Assembly (NCBI GenBank): GCA_022702545.1
Contig: JAHRBC010000002.1
Coordinates: 4,898,001-4,962,000 of the forward strand
Source of the DNA: Phycomyces nitens
Lineage: Eukaryota > Mucoromycota > Mucoromycetes > Mucorales > Phycomycetaceae
Direction: 5' to 3'
Length of the DNA stretch: 64,000 bases
Shown here: positions 42,106 to 53,824 of the stretch, one piece after another
How the letters are laid out: each line of letters opens with the position of its first letter
How positions within the stretch are numbered: position 1 is the first letter of the stretch
Notes under the pieces: generated by a model
Database searches by the model: none
Seen by the model: only the letters and a program-made list of their open reading frames with translations
What the model was told of the DNA's origin: nothing
Program-made: the position numbers and the translations under genes

Positions 42106-45100
42106 ATGTCATCTTCAAATACTTTTTACAACACCAAGTGCTATTGCAATAGATGCAACAACAATGGCCAAGGCTACACATTGGTAGCAAGCCGAACTGC
42201 TCAGCGTCATAGCAAGAGAGCAAGAATTGAACAGAGCAACTCAAATGAGATTGGTATGATAATTTCAGTGTTTATTTTTATGTATTGTATAATAATTTCG
42301 GCGGTATGAAACACAGACACTCAAGCAGACATGGATATTGATATTCAATGTAAGAAAAGTTTATTTGAAAAAAAGTAGAGACTAAGAAACTATTATATTC
42401 TATAAGCGGTCATTTCTACTCAACAGTCTGGACCCTCGGATGTATTGGACGGTCAGACCAACTCACCTTTTGGGATGCCGATGTAATGCTGGATGAGGGC
42501 GATTCAGTTGCTAATGAGGCCAATGCCGATGGCGAACGCGATGACGAAAGCGATGATGAAGAAGATGAAGGCGAAGATGAAGTTGAGATCGAGGTTGAGG
42601 AATTCGACAGTGAAGGTGCGTGTTGCATAGCCAAAAGCAAAGAGAAAGCAGCAAAGAAAAAAGCCTGAAAAGAATTGAATATTAATTTTTTCGATTTTAA
42701 AATAGACCCTTTCCCAACCCCCAATATGCCTGAAAATCCTGTGCACAGGTTTATTGCCGTTTTTGTTGTCCTCTTTGCATCCCGCTATGTGGTCAACAAG
42801 GGTGCTGTTGTCTTGATCGAGTTCATCAACACACTCTTGACGATTTACGAGCAGGATTTCCAGCTCCCATCCAGTCTTCTTGGTCTGCAAAGAATGACAG
42901 GATATTCTGCGATTTCCAACGGTATCAGGAGATTCGTAGCCTGTCCTGATTGCCACGCAGTTTATGAAGAAAACCAGTCTGTCCCCCCTCACTGTGTTTT
43001 CACGAAAGTTGGTGCACGTCTGACCTGCAACTGCAAGTTGACCAAGGTTACATCGTCTGGAGCATTGGTTCCCAAGCGCGTGTTCCAATACCAGTCATTG
43101 AAGCATGCCTTGAAAATTCTTTTCCTTCGCCCTGATTTTGAAGCAAGCATTCAACACTGGAATCAGGAGCTCAAGATCATGGATACAATGTGCGACATCT
43201 TTGACGGTGTTATGTGGAAGGAGTTGAAAGACATCAGTGGTGAATCTTTTGTTGCCCATCCTCGTTCTTTGATGTTGACGTTGAACATTGATTGGTTCCA
43301 GCCCTTTGACAGGGTCACATACTCTTGTGGGGCCATTTACTTGGTGGTTAACAACTTGCCTCGTGAGGAGCGGTTTAAGGCAGAGAACACTATCCTTGTT
43401 GGACTCATGCCTGGGCCAAAGGAGCCAAAGTCCGAAGAGATTAACCATTATCTCAAGCCTTTGGTTGATGAGTTGGAACAACTGTACGTGGGAATGACTA
43501 TCCCAACCTTTGAATGCATTTCTGGAGCAACCGTCCGTGCAGCTTTGTTCATGGTAGCATGTGACATCCCTGCAGCCAGAAAGACAAGTGGATTCACGTC
43601 CCATAACAGCACAAACGCCTGTTACAAGTGTTGTCGCAAATTTTCTCGTCTTCCTGGGACAAGCAGTGTGGACTTCCGTGGGTTCAATGAGTCTGGGTGG
43701 CGTCGTCGTCGTGGTGTGGAGAACCGTTTGCATGCTGAGGTGTGGAAGAGTGCAAGTACGCCCTCAGAAAGGCATGAGTTGGAGGTCGAAAATGGTGTTC
43801 GATGGTCGCAACTCCATCGCCTTGGATACTTTGATCTAGTACGTGGAACGATCATTGATCCCATGCATAACCTATTCTTGGGTACAGCCAAGAGGATGGT
43901 CGAGACGTGGACTACTAGTGGTCTAATCACGGATAGGAAGCTGGCTTCTATGCAAGTAATGGCCGAATCAATGGTGGTGCCAACTGACTACACCATTTTG
44001 AAGACGAAGATCAGTAGAGGATTTCCATATATGAAGGCTGATGAATGGAAATCCTGGGTGTTGGTGTATTCTCCTGTGCTGCTCAGAGACGTTCTTCCTC
44101 TGGATAAGTTCAAGAATTGGATCGACTTTGTTGATGCTTGCCGTCTCCTTGCAACACCAACAATCACGTTTGATGACCTTGACGACGCCCATGCCCATTT
44201 GGAAAGATTCTGTCAGAAATGCGAAGAATTGTATCCTGCTCCCACTCTCACCTGCAACATGCACCTGCACATCCATCTTCGCGAAACCATTCGTGATTTT
44301 GGACCTGTGTATGGTTATTGGCTGTTTGGGTTCGAGAGGTACAATGGCCTGTTGAAGAAGATCGACACCAACAGAAGAGATGGATTTGAGTCCACATTCA
44401 TGAAGACTTTTGTTGAAGACATGTACAAGGGCGACTACGTACAAAAAATGCTCTCCTGTCCGAACCAAGCTTCTTTCCGTCCTCTTCTGTCAAAACTCAC
44501 ATCATCATCCACAACTGCCACCTCCTCCTCTGCCCCTCTTTCACACACGCCATTTATACTTCAGCTATTTGTGCGTGCATCTTTAAAGCCTGAATTTCCG
44601 ATAAAGGGAAATGAGCCCCTTCCTCTCTCTGCCTTCCCTCTCTTGGTGAGAAAGCCATCTGTAATGGATGATACAGATTATCTCCAGTTGTTGGAGTACT
44701 ATCGGCTATCGTATGGTATACCAAGTCTTCAGCATTATCATCAGGCAACGTCTTCAGGTATCTTTGTTGATAATCATATCACAAAGATAAAATCTATCAA
44801 TCTTCTCGGCCAGACGTATAAAGGCAAAAATGGTTCCGTAGACCGTGGGTCATTCATTCAAGCACTATTCCTGGGTAGAGTTGGTGATCCTCCACGAGCA
44901 TACACAGGACAAATTCAGTACTTGTTCCTCCACAAGCTCAGTTGTTCATCAATCGGAAATAATTCCACTCATGTCTTTGCTTTCGTGAGATGGCTCATCA
45001 ACATGCCAAGTAGAACACGTGAATACGAAGGAGTTGAGGTCTGCTCGCCAAGTTTCTCTCCAGATGATTATCATTGTATATTGCCAGTACATCGTATTCT

Positions 45101-45185
45101 TTTGGAAGTCGCGACTGCTGAGCTGGTGTCTGGTGTTAATGTGAAGATGCTGGTCATTCCTTTACCAAAAAAGATGTATGCTTAA
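42106..45185 (+). CDS. Plavaka-2 tnp2-type transposase, 949 aa, 4 exons
   Basis: Exons 42106-42253, 42317-42349, 42427-42615 and 42706-45185; 2,850 nt, in frame across three short GT-AG introns. Exon 1 carries the Cys motif CYCNRCNNNGQGY and a RTAQRH end, matching the Plavaka-1 N-terminus. Exon 3 is a Glu/Asp run. Exon 4 holds a hydrophobic segment (FIAVFVVLFASRYVV) and the tnp2 domain: LTLNIDWFQPFDRVTYSCGAIYL, ACDIPAARKTSGF, STNACYKC, GTIIDPMHNLFLGTAK, followed by MHLHIHLRETI and YGYWLFGFERYNGLLK. The C-terminal module has IQYLFLHKL ... HVFAFVRWL ... ILPVHRI. Intact. Confidence 0.93.
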
Positions 45186-45317
45186 AGCATTAATAAATAA
45201 ATACTTGTTTCTTTTAAAAAGAACAAAACAAAACATTCATTGCCTTTAAACATGTCTTTGGGATTAAATACGTAAGCAAGAGTAAAATAAAACAATTGTT
45301 TTTTATTTATTTTTTAT

Positions 45318-46432
45318 TTAATTTCTTATGACCCAAGGAGGCAGACGGGCGGCCAAGTCACCAGGGACTGCTAAGTCTCTGACTCCTTTGAGATCTCTTG
45401 ACAGCATCTGATGAGCATTCATCCCCAAGTCAAGAGAAACGAATGAGTCAACGATTTCAATAAACCGGTTGAACTAAATAGCATTTGTTAATATTTCAAA
45501 AATGATATCTTAATAAATATATTATTATATATTGTTTACAGAATAATTTACCTCATCGCTTCTCCAGCTTGGGCGATAAACGGAGACCCGACGCTTGCCA
45601 AGAGTCTTTGAAGTATCGTTGTCTGATTCTCCTTCAGACATTGCTTCTTTCTGAAGCAGACCAGAACAAACTTGCCCCATTGCCTGCTCAATGGCCTCCT
45701 TATGTTTGAGAAAGGCAGTCATGCGACGTTCGAAATGCTAACAAATATCCAACATGTATTCATTAATATTTGTCTCTAGTTTGAATAGTATACAACCTAC
45801 ATCTTTTTCACGGTTTGCCCTTCTCGAACGAGCGTTGGAGACTGCCTTCTTCTCAGAAGACTTTCTCTGCTCCTGACGACGGCTACAGAAGTTTCTGTAG
45901 ACTTTCTCTCGAATGTCACTTCTTCTCAAGGGCGAGCCAACAAAATTTGGCCCAAGGTAAGCCAGTAGACGTTCTACCAGCTCCTTGTTGGGACTCTCGT
46001 CAAAGTGAGTATGGACATCCCACCTTGGCTTGTTGTTATTTGCCTGGATGTCAACCAACGCCCTTGACCTCAACTTTGGCTGCCACAAATATTCACGAAT
46101 ATCTTTCTGTTTGATCAAAATAAGAATTTAGTTGATAGGATATTATATCTGGTGACACCTACAAACACACGTTTCTTTGCATCAGACATCGATTCATTTG
46201 TGGCCTCGGCAGTTGGGGCAGCAACAGAGGCAAGAACAGGTACTGGAGCCACAATACTTGTGGCAGCAATGACAGTGAGGTTGGACTCAATAAGAGTCCC
46301 CATTCTTCTGTTCATCGTGGTCATGTCGCCTCTAATTGAGGCAAGATCCTCTTGGAGATTCGTGATGACCATCTGCATATTGACATCGTCGTCAGCAGGT
46401 CGTGGAGCAATATTCCTTCTTTGGTTTGACAT
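45318..46432 (-). CDS. Plavaka-2 accessory protein, 305 aa, 4 exons
   Basis: Exons (minus): 46163-46432, 45801-46106, 45552-45737 and 45318-45473; 918 nt, three phase-0 introns. It corresponds exon by exon to the Plavaka-1 accessory gene. Exon 2 is 306 nt in both. Exon 3 ends PSWRSDE (RLRWRSDE in Plavaka-1). Exon 4 starts FNRFIEIVDSF (LNRLMSVIDRV) and ends RLPPWVIRN (SLPSWAFRDE). Exon 1 has a helix that may coil (LQEDLASIRGDMTTMNRRMG). Exon 2 is basic (SRRQEQRKSSEKK). No named domain. A conserved partner of tnp2 is inferred from the identical arrangement. Confidence 0.8.
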
Positions 46433-46679
46433 TTTCTATTATAAATTATATCAAAAATACACAATATTTAATACTCGTTTACTACTTTAAGTTTAAACAT
46501 ATCTTTTACTTAAAACGCACAAGAGACAGATAGATAGAAAAATTGGATTTGAGTGGGAAGAGTGAACAAGTTGGTCAAAAGGATTTAATAATATAAAATA
46601 CAGATTATATATTAGTAAAGACAGCTTTATTTATAAATCCAAAAAGACTTCTTGTACACATTAATGAACGGCACCATTA

Positions 46680-47800
46680 TTGCTTTTGGACTCTATCCAT
46701 TACACCTATTCTGTCTCTGTTTCAAATTATATATCCTTGTATTTTTTTCTTTTTAGCCTTTTTTCCTTTCTCTTGTTTCCTTATATCCGCGCCTATTTTC
46801 TCTTTCTTTTTTTACACCTCTTTAGACTAAAAAATTGGCGGCTTCTTTATAAACACGCACTCATTCCAATACATCCTGCCTGCATTGCTCCTCCAAACTA
46901 ATCATGGTCAGTTAAATGTGCCGGTGCCATCTTGCAAATTATTCTGATTCTCTCTTTCTATTTTATAGACCTCTTCCACTTTCATAGCCTATTATATGAT
47001 AACGTCATCAGTCCCAGTGTAAAAAAATATTTTCGTGTCAAACTTTTTTTCTCTAATGCTTCTTATTCTCCTATAGGCCGCCGCCATCAATCACCCTATA
47101 CCCCATCTGCGTCTTCTATCATCTACAACTGTCATCATAATGGTAATGCTGTCTTTTAGCTTTTATACTTTTTTATATATTTATTCTGACTATCTCTTTT
47201 GATCTTATAGACCTCCTCTACTGGCATGGTCTATTATATGGTATCGTCATTGGTGCTATGGTAAAAAAATCTTTTTGTGTCAAAAAAATAATAATTTTCT
47301 TTTCTAACGTTTCTTATTCTACAATAGGCCGCCGCCATCACTGTCTACCTCATCTGCCTCCCTCATCATCTACGACTGGTTATCATAATGGTAATGCCGT
47401 TTCTTGGTCTTTGTGCTTTTCAAAATATTATTCTGGCTATTTACTAATAATTTTTTATACTCTTAATAAGAAGCTATTGTTGGCCGCCATATACCATCCC
47501 TCTACTATAATCGCCAACTCTGCTTCTGGTATGTAAATTAATTATTTTATCACTCAATTCACCTGTAATAATTTATTTTACCCCATCTCTAGTCAACCTA
47601 ATCATACAAGATGCCATGCCGCACAACTCAGCCCCTCTTTGTCCATTCTTGTCCATCCCTTACAATGTAAGTATAATATACCTCGCATCTTGAATAGCAC
47701 CCGCACTTTTGAATATATGTCACTAATATAACTTTTATTATATCAGAACACTACCGCAACCACCCAAATCGCCGTCGGACCTTATTTTCAGGTATTGTTC
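46680..47800 (+). other. Plavaka-2 third region with duplicated exon cassettes
   Basis: Plus-strand blocks with GT/AG borders: one ending at about 46903, then 46969-47018 (50 nt), 47077-47142 (66), 47211-47260 (50), 47328-47390 (63), and further ones ending near 47523, 47668 and 47793. Blocks 46969/47077 and 47211/47328 are two copies of one two-exon cassette (about 245-250 bp apart). The encoded pieces are hydrophobic (one frame of the second cassette reads LLYGIVIGAM then AAAITVYLICLP). A continuous frame through both cassettes is not obtained with simple splicing. Divergent from the accessory gene, as in Plavaka-1. Product unknown. Confidence 0.4.
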
Positions 47801-48331
47801 AGTAGAGAAGCACCCGATCCAAGTAGTATCAAGTAGGCCGGTAGAAGCGGCAAGGATAGACAGTAATAGTATTAGAACTCGTGTATAGAACCATTCTATT
47901 CTTTCCAATAAACACAAATATAAACCATAAACAACCTAATAAGTACGGGATATAAAATAATGGGGGAGCATTCAATGCTTGATTACACAGTAATAGCCTT
48001 CAAATATTGGTTAAAAATTAAGAAAGCCTTCAATCCACCTGAGTATAATCGGATTTTAATCATGTCAAGAGGTTCTTTTGCTTTCAACTTTCCTCTTATA
48101 TAAAGAGTGTACAACAACGAAACTTGGTTTCAAATAGACTTTTATTCTGTACATCAGGTCAAATTAATGACCCGCTCATACTAACAACCCCCACTTGGTC
48201 AGCCCATGAAGTAAATACTCATGCAGAAACCAGGTCATAACTCATTGTGTAAAACTTGGCTTTGGCACATACAGAAACCCATACAGCGTATCTAATAAAT
48301 CTTAATTTTACCCCTTAGTAACCGCACTTTT
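47801..48331. other. Plavaka-2 subterminal region
   Basis: No gene. AT-rich sequence leading to the right TIR. It contains two short similar stretches (AACCTAATAAGTACGGG and neighbours) but no clear repeat family. Confidence 0.5.
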
Positions 48332-48363
48332 ACACATGAGTATTCAGACCCATTTTTCCAGTG

Positions 48364-49494
48364 CGACCTCCTGTTACGGTTGTGTTTCATGAAAATCCTG
48401 CTTCTTTTGGTGCTCCTCATCCAACTGCTTAATCACAGCCATGCGTTGTATGCAATTCCTCTTGATATGGCCGGGCTTGCCACACCAATGGCAAGTAGCA
48501 CTGGTTTGTGCTGGCTGGGGACGGGACTGGTAGTTGTTGCGGCGGCCATTGATTGCATCCAGGTCCATGGGCTCGGGTCTACTATACTGCTGGTATTGTG
48601 GTTGGTACTGTGGCTGGTATTGTTGAGGCAATGGGGCAGGCGTGTACATTTCTTGTTGACCAAGCTGGAGACCACTGGCATATGCCAAGGCAATGTTACA
48701 GGCATCATCAACGTCGACAGGGCGGGCAGCAAGGACATTACCATGCACACTTGGGTGGAGACCTCGGACAAACTTGTCAGAGCTTCTTCATCGTTCATCC
48801 CAGGAAGCTCCAACTGGATGTCTTGGAAGGCATCGATGTACTCGGCCACAGTTCCTCTTTGGTATAGTCTTGCGAGGTGGTCCCTAGAGGTCTGTAACGA
48901 GTATACTGGGCGGAATTCTCCTGAAAGAGCAAGTCTAAATTCGTCCCAGGTTGTTGGATGCTTCTCCTTGAGTTCCATTCGTCGCCACCAAGTGTCGGCT
49001 CGGTCACGCAGCAGGTTCACTGCAAAATCACAGGCTCTGGTGGGGGTGAAATTGTAGTACTTGGTGTAACGTTCGACTGCGCGCAGCCAATCATCAACAA
49101 CTGTGGCAGATCGTTCTCCTCTAAAACAATCTGGTTGTTTTATACGTTCTGCTCGCAAGTCTTGCTGTGCAGTTACTGCCTTCATCACTTCAGCCACAGC
49201 TGCTGCTATGGCTTCGGCTGTGACTGTGACAGGTGGAGGGGCCATTTCTTCTGGTTTTTTGTTCTTTCCTGTTAGTGTCGCGGCAAGGTGTTGGGCAAGT
49301 TCGGACCACTTTTCTTCTCGTGCAGGAGTACTCTTGATTCTTTGTTCTTCGGGTACGTATGGTACACACCGGTTCTTCTTATAGTTGGTTACTAGTTTGC
49401 TGGGTAACAAGTTCTGGACTCGTTCTTCAATCTCAAACTGGGTAAGTGTTTTGTTGTCAAGTGTTTCTTGGTGTCTTTCAACCGGATTCATCAA
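48364..49494 (-). pseudogene. Ty3-3 Gag with CCHC knuckle, frameshifted
   Basis: Starts ATG 49494. Shows a retrotransposon gag core (CFRGERSATVVDDWLRAVER, RADTWWRR, TTWDEFRLAL, LARLYQRGTVAEYIDAF). A 1-nt loss near 48777 shifts the frame; the correct continuation has KFVRGLHPSVHGNVLAARP, a Gln/Tyr repeat (QPQYQPQYQQY) and CHWCGKPGHIKRNC (CX2CX4HX4C). The end is cut by Plavaka-2; the remainder lies at 41861 and below. Packages the element RNA in the intact relative. Nonfunctional here. Confidence 0.88.
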
Positions 49495-49530
49495 AATTTA
49501 TTAGGAGGAAAAATAGCTTCAGCTACCAAT

Positions 49531-49756
49531 TGTTGTTCCTGATCTGGGATGGTCTTCCTTTTACTATAACAAAGCCAAAAGGTCAATCCCACTGGGGAAA
49601 CAGGAGTATACATAAAATCAAAGAGAGGATAAAAGATGCTTTTTATTATTATGACTTTGGTTATCTTATATAGTTCTCTAACTAATACTGCGCATTATCC
49701 GCAGTAGTTATTATATGATATTTTCATAAAAGAAGAGACATTGTACTGCGGTTAAT
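49531..49756 (-). repeat. Ty3-3 5' LTR, part 1
   Basis: First 226 bp (plus orientation) of the LTR matched by 34571-34797. The LTR continues at 53921-54006 after DIRS-2. The uninterrupted sequence GGTTAATGCTCAGG at about 34790 is the empty site for DIRS-2. Confidence 0.9.
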
Positions 49757-49964
49757 AAGTTATTTGTCCGAGGCCATAGGCCAAAGGACTTACTTCATTA
49801 TACGAGTTGGAGGAGACTCTGACTGTGTTACCATCTTTTCTCTTTATTGGTCGAAAGTTTAAGTTTTTAAGATAATATATATAGTTATTAGGTGGTCAAT
49901 GCCAACCTCTATCATCCGCATCTTGGTGCATGAAAACTAGCTAGGTGTGGGTGGGTGGGATCAG

Positions 49965-50070
49965 TCAGAGTCTCCTCCAACTCGTATAATGAAGTAAGTC
50001 CTTCGGCCTATGGCCTCGGACAAATAACTCATTATACTTCCTGAGTCAGAGACTCTGACTGTGTATCCAG
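49965..50070. repeat. DIRS-2 internal complementary region
   Basis: Reverse complement of the left outer end (49757-49815) fused to the reverse complement of the right outer end (53885-53920). It overlaps the 3' end of the recombinase frame. Confidence 0.88.
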
Positions 50071-51342
50071 AGAAACGTGAGGAAGATTAGGACCCAAAGA
50101 AGCCAACGTGAAATCCGAGGCGGTTTCGCAAGACAAACGGTAAAAAGTGTCAAAGACCGAAGAGGAGGCCCAGGAACCATGGGTGAGAATGTCATCCAAA
50201 GGGATACCAAATCTTGCAGCTGCGGTGGAGCCAAGGGCACGGGCATGAGGGCGAAGACTGTTGCTTGGTCGACGAATGATGTCAGTCACGAAATTGATGT
50301 ACTTGCTAATACGGTCTGCGTGAAGGGGAGTAGAGGAGTTACGGATGTGGCGGACGAGATAGTTGATTGTACGAGATGTACGAACTGGATGAGGTTGACG
50401 ACAAGGAGTAGACCCAACACGCCGAACATATGCTTGGAATGTGAGGACAGGGCAAAGGTCTGGGTCAGGATGTGGATGGATGTGCACAGAGCGAATGATG
50501 GGTTGACCAGCCCGTTGTTCTTTTGGGCAGTCAATGGCGAGGACTAAAGTAGGGACAGGCGAAGAAGATGTAGAGAGTGTTGTATCATCCAAATTGACCC
50601 ATTCGATGTCTGAAGGACACAAGAAACCCGTGATTGCCAATAGCCAACATAGTTTGTGAGTGAGATTTTTGATGGATATGGCATCATTGGATCCCCAAGA
50701 GCGGAACCAGATAAAGATAGGCTGTAGGTTGTAGATGGGTCTCTGAAACGATTGGACAGTGGTATTGTTGAGTGCCCCAAAGAAGTCGCGGAAGTTGGTA
50801 TCCTCAGTGATGATTGATTTTTCGTTGCCAAAAAGATCGAGAATGGCAGAACGGTAGGCATGACATGTAGAGGAGGACCATCGATATTGGCTATGACCAA
50901 ATGCAATGAAATTAACAATGTGAGCCGGGTTCGGCGTAAAAGGATTCAATGAATGTTCGGTTGCCCAGTTGATGTACTTGGTTTGAGTGTGGGAGTAGCG
51001 TTGATGAGAGTGTTGTTGTTCAGGAGAGAGCATGAGGTGAATGGTGTGTTCATCGAAACCATCGGCTAGTAGTCTTTGCCGTTTATGTTCCATGCGATCA
51101 TAGACCAGTGGGGGTTCTTCTCCAGAATGTTGTGTGTGTCGCCTGGTGCAGGCAGGACTTGGTGGCAAGGGATTGGGAGAGGTGGAGCAAGACTGATCTG
51201 TTCCAGCAGGGGGAACCATATCGCCGACAGCCAGTTGGGGGTGATGAGTGTGGCGGTGGCCTTCTCCAGCTTGATCTTCTGGATCGTCCTCAGCAACAGG
51301 TTCCAAGGAGGACAAAGGTATACCCGTGTCCAAGTCGACCAC
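50032..51342 (-). CDS. DIRS-2 tyrosine recombinase
   Basis: An open frame of 436 codons; the natural start is probably ATG at 51097 (MEHKRQRLLADGF), because upstream codons overlap the RT frame. SAM-like domain HSHQRYSHTQTKYINWA. Catalytic block near the end: SLRPHARALGSTAA, HGSWASSSVFDTFYR (His, Trp and the Tyr nucleophile). The region equivalent to ARPSD reads FLCPSDIEWV, so the first catalytic Arg appears to be Cys (TGT, one transition from CGT). If that alignment is right the enzyme is inactive although the frame is open. Confidence 0.8.
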   Translation of the reverse strand: MVDLDTGIPLSSLEPVAEDDPEDQAGEGHRHTHHPQLAVGDMVPPAGTDQSCSTSPNPLPPSPACTRRHTQHSGEEPPLVYDRMEHKRQRLLADGFDEHTIHLMLSPEQQHSHQRYSHTQTKYINWATEHSLNPFTPNPAHIVNFIAFGHSQYRWSSSTCHAYRSAILDLFGNEKSIITEDTNFRDFFGALNNTTVQSFQRPIYNLQPIFIWFRSWGSNDAISIKNLTHKLCWLLAITGFLCPSDIEWVNLDDTTLSTSSSPVPTLVLAIDCPKEQRAGQPIIRSVHIHPHPDPDLCPVLTFQAYVRRVGSTPCRQPHPVRTSRTINYLVRHIRNSSTPLHADRISKYINFVTDIIRRPSNSLRPHARALGSTAAARFGIPLDDILTHGSWASSSVFDTFYRLSCETASDFTLASLGPNLPHVSLDTQSESLTQEV

Positions 51343-52959
51343 GGAAAGCTGAATGCATCAGTTGTCCATGCTGTTGGTTCCCATTGCCAAGTGGCAAACA
51401 GTGGGAGGTGGCTGTTGCGGGACGTCGCAAAGCAGTCGATCTTGTGCGGACCCCACATGGACTCCAAGGTTTGAAAACATTGAGGCGAGATCTGCCATTT
51501 GAGTTGGGAGTTCAGGAGGCGGGATGGTGGGTTGGCAGGGTTGAACAGTGAGGGGATGTAGGCGAGGTGGAGACGAGTGTGAGTCTGAAGACAGAGATTC
51601 CATAGCGATCTCATTAAGTCCATCAGGGCCGGTGATCGGGTCCCCCCAAAGTGTTTGACATATGCGATTGACGTTATGTTGTCGCAATATATTCGAAGAA
51701 CCTTCCCCTGTAATGAAGGAATCTTCACCACTCGAAGAATAGTGTCTAATTCTCGGTAGTTGATGTGCTGAGCCAGCTCGTTGGGACTCCAGGTACCGGC
51801 GAGGGTGGTGTTGTTGAAAACGATCCCCCATCCCTTGTCGGAAGCGTCAGTGTAGACTTCGACTTCTGGCGTCTCGGGGAGAAACGACAGATCATTCCAT
51901 TGCTGAAGATGGCTGATCCACCATTGGAGGTCCAGAAGAGCGGGAGGAGATATAGGGATTGTTGAGTTCCAGGTTAGGCCTCGAGCAAGGGAGGTATTGC
52001 GCAGATGTATGAGGCGGTGAGTCATCAGTCGGGCTGGGAATATAGCCGGTGTGGTTGCTTGGGCTTTGCCTATAAATGACGAGAGTTGTCGGATACTGCA
52101 CTGTTGTTTCCGGTGCAGGGAGGTAGCTTCTCGACGAATGTCTCATCTCTTGCTGTTCGGCAAGGACAGGCACATGGTCGTGGTGTCGATGTTGAATCCC
52201 AAGTGGTCGAGAGTCTGAGTGGGAATCAAGTGGGACTTCGTGGGTTTGTACAGGAACCCCAACAGACGTAGTTTCGCCAGAACAGCTTGTGTGTGCAGGT
52301 GTGCCTTCTCAGGTGACAACGCAATGATGATCAAGTCGTCGAGGTACACTGACATGTGAATTCCCCGGCGGCGACCCCAGCAAAGAAGTGGTCGTAGGAC
52401 TTTGGTAAATACCAGGGGAGACAGGGACAGACCAAACGGCAGAACCCGAAATTGGTATGTCTTGCCTTCCCATTGGAACTGGAGGTATTTTCGTGATGAG
52501 GTCTCGACGAGGACATGAAGGAAGGCGTCCTGAAGGTCGATGCTTGTGAGGTAGTCGTTGCGTTGCATCATCTGACAGACGTGATGGATTGATTCCATTT
52601 TGAAATGTCGACGTGGGATGAAGCAGTTCAACGGTCGAAGGTTCAGGACAGGATGGAGGTCTCCTGTCTTCTTCGGGATAGTGAAGATCCTCGAACGAAA
52701 ACCTGGTGCGCTTGTTTCTTCGATTGCTTGCTTTACTAGTAGGGAGCGAATTTCGGCTTCGATAGCCTGATGTACCGGTGTATGTGATGTTGTTGTTGTC
52801 GGGGGTGCTTTGGAGGATGTCAGGGGGGGCAGCCGTTCGAAGGGTATGTGATACCCGTTCTGGATGATCTGGCGTACCCATGATTCGTCCATCAGCTTGG
52901 ACCATGCGTTCTGGAAGAGGGATAGCCGTCCACCTACTGGGCCTTCTTCGGTTTGTATT
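51066..52959 (-). pseudogene. DIRS-2 reverse transcriptase / RNase H / methylase-like
   Basis: Frame open from within the gag end (GGRLSLFQNAWSKLMDESW) to TAA at 51066, interrupted once by TGA at 52143-52145 after LSLPNSKR. RT: RSRIFTIPKKTGDLHPVLN, IDLQDAFLHV, FRVLPFGLSLSPLVF, MSVYLDDLIII. RNase H: VEVYTDASDKGWGIVF, LRIYCDNITSIAYV. C-terminal methylase-like module: MWGPHKIDCFATSRNS ... VYLCPPW, then ATLITPNWLSAIWFPLL. The TGA would be Arg if CGA. The start overlaps gag in another frame, so expression probably needs frameshifting or reinitiation. Confidence 0.88.
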
Positions 52960-53824
52960 TGCGCTGGCGCTGGGAAAAATCTGAAGAGCGTTGGGGTTGA
53001 GGGCGAGGTTGATAGGCTGGAGTGGGAGCAGATTCAGAAGGTCCAGGGTGGGACTTGTGGTCCATTGGTGGTACATTAGGTCCCAATTTTTGTTCAGGAC
53101 GTCCTTTTCACTTTCTCAATCGGGAAGGTTTACCACGTCGGGTAGCCGTGAGCAGGGACTGCGTGAGAGCAGTTTGCTTGAGGATGGCCTCAGTATCCAA
53201 CAACGGCTTGGGAGGAGCAGAAGTGGATGAGATGGTGGTGGGCGTGAGACTGGAGTCACGGCAGACATGGTCAACTCGCAACTGAGTGATGTGCGAGGCA
53301 ACATCAGAGAGGAGCGAGTGCATGGTTTGTGCAAAAGTGAGAGCTGTGTCAGTGGACACTGCATTGTTGTGGACGATTCCATGGACGAAGAGGTCAATGG
53401 GCCAAGTGATACCGGACAAGCGATACTGAACATCACTGAGTTGTGCATCGTATTTGCGAGTGAGTGTGCCCACGTCTGGGAGATTGAGCACAGGAGCAGA
53501 ATACTGGCGAAGGACATTACGAGGACAATTCTGAAGGAAAGTACGTCATTCGTTTTTGCTGATGGGGCTGCGAAAAAAGTCATGGAGCATACCAGGGAAA
53601 GCTTGTTCCAATGCAGGATACGGAGTGAGATCAGTGGGAGTAGGGCAATCAGTGATATGAGGATCCATGGATACATCATCATTGGAATTGGCAAGGGCCA
53701 GTTCGAGGTCAGTGATGCGTTTAAGAAGAGTAGATAAGTCATTAGACATTTGAAACAAGTAAACTTCCGAATGGTCGAGCACCAGGATGCGAAAGAAAAG
53801 ATGATAGAGGTTGGCATTGACCAC
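52934..53824 (-). pseudogene. DIRS-2 Gag-like protein
   Basis: One frame ending in TAG at 52934-52936, broken by two TGA codons (53546-53548 and 53108-53110), each a plausible CGA mutation (context NE*RTF and RK*KGR). A later ATG (MSNDLSTLLKRITDLELALA) gives a leucine-heptad helix, likely a coiled coil. The C-terminus is Pro/Arg/Lys-rich (KYKPKKAQ). No zinc knuckle. Identity as ORF1 is by position. Confidence 0.7.

Larger units (their letters stand above)
41862..48363 (+). mobile_element. Plavaka-2: CACTA-superfamily transposon, complete
   Basis: 6,502 bp with 32-bp perfect terminal inverted repeats (41862-41893 CACTGGAAAAATGGGTCTGA...; 48332-48363) and CGA duplicated (41859-41861, 48364-48366). 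It separates Ty3-3 gag from pol. Gene plan mirrors Plavaka-1: tnp2 transposase (plus, 42106-45185) converging on an accessory gene (minus, 45318-46432), then a spliced third region towards the right end. TIR sequence and proteins are clearly diverged from Plavaka-1, so this is a separate lineage. No inactivating change seen. Confidence 0.96.

Noticed and set aside
42416..42724. Serine-rich minus-strand frame opposite the acidic exon of Plavaka-2 tnp2
   Set aside because: Shadow of the GAA/GAT-rich coding strand; the plus-strand exon joins in frame with its neighbours.
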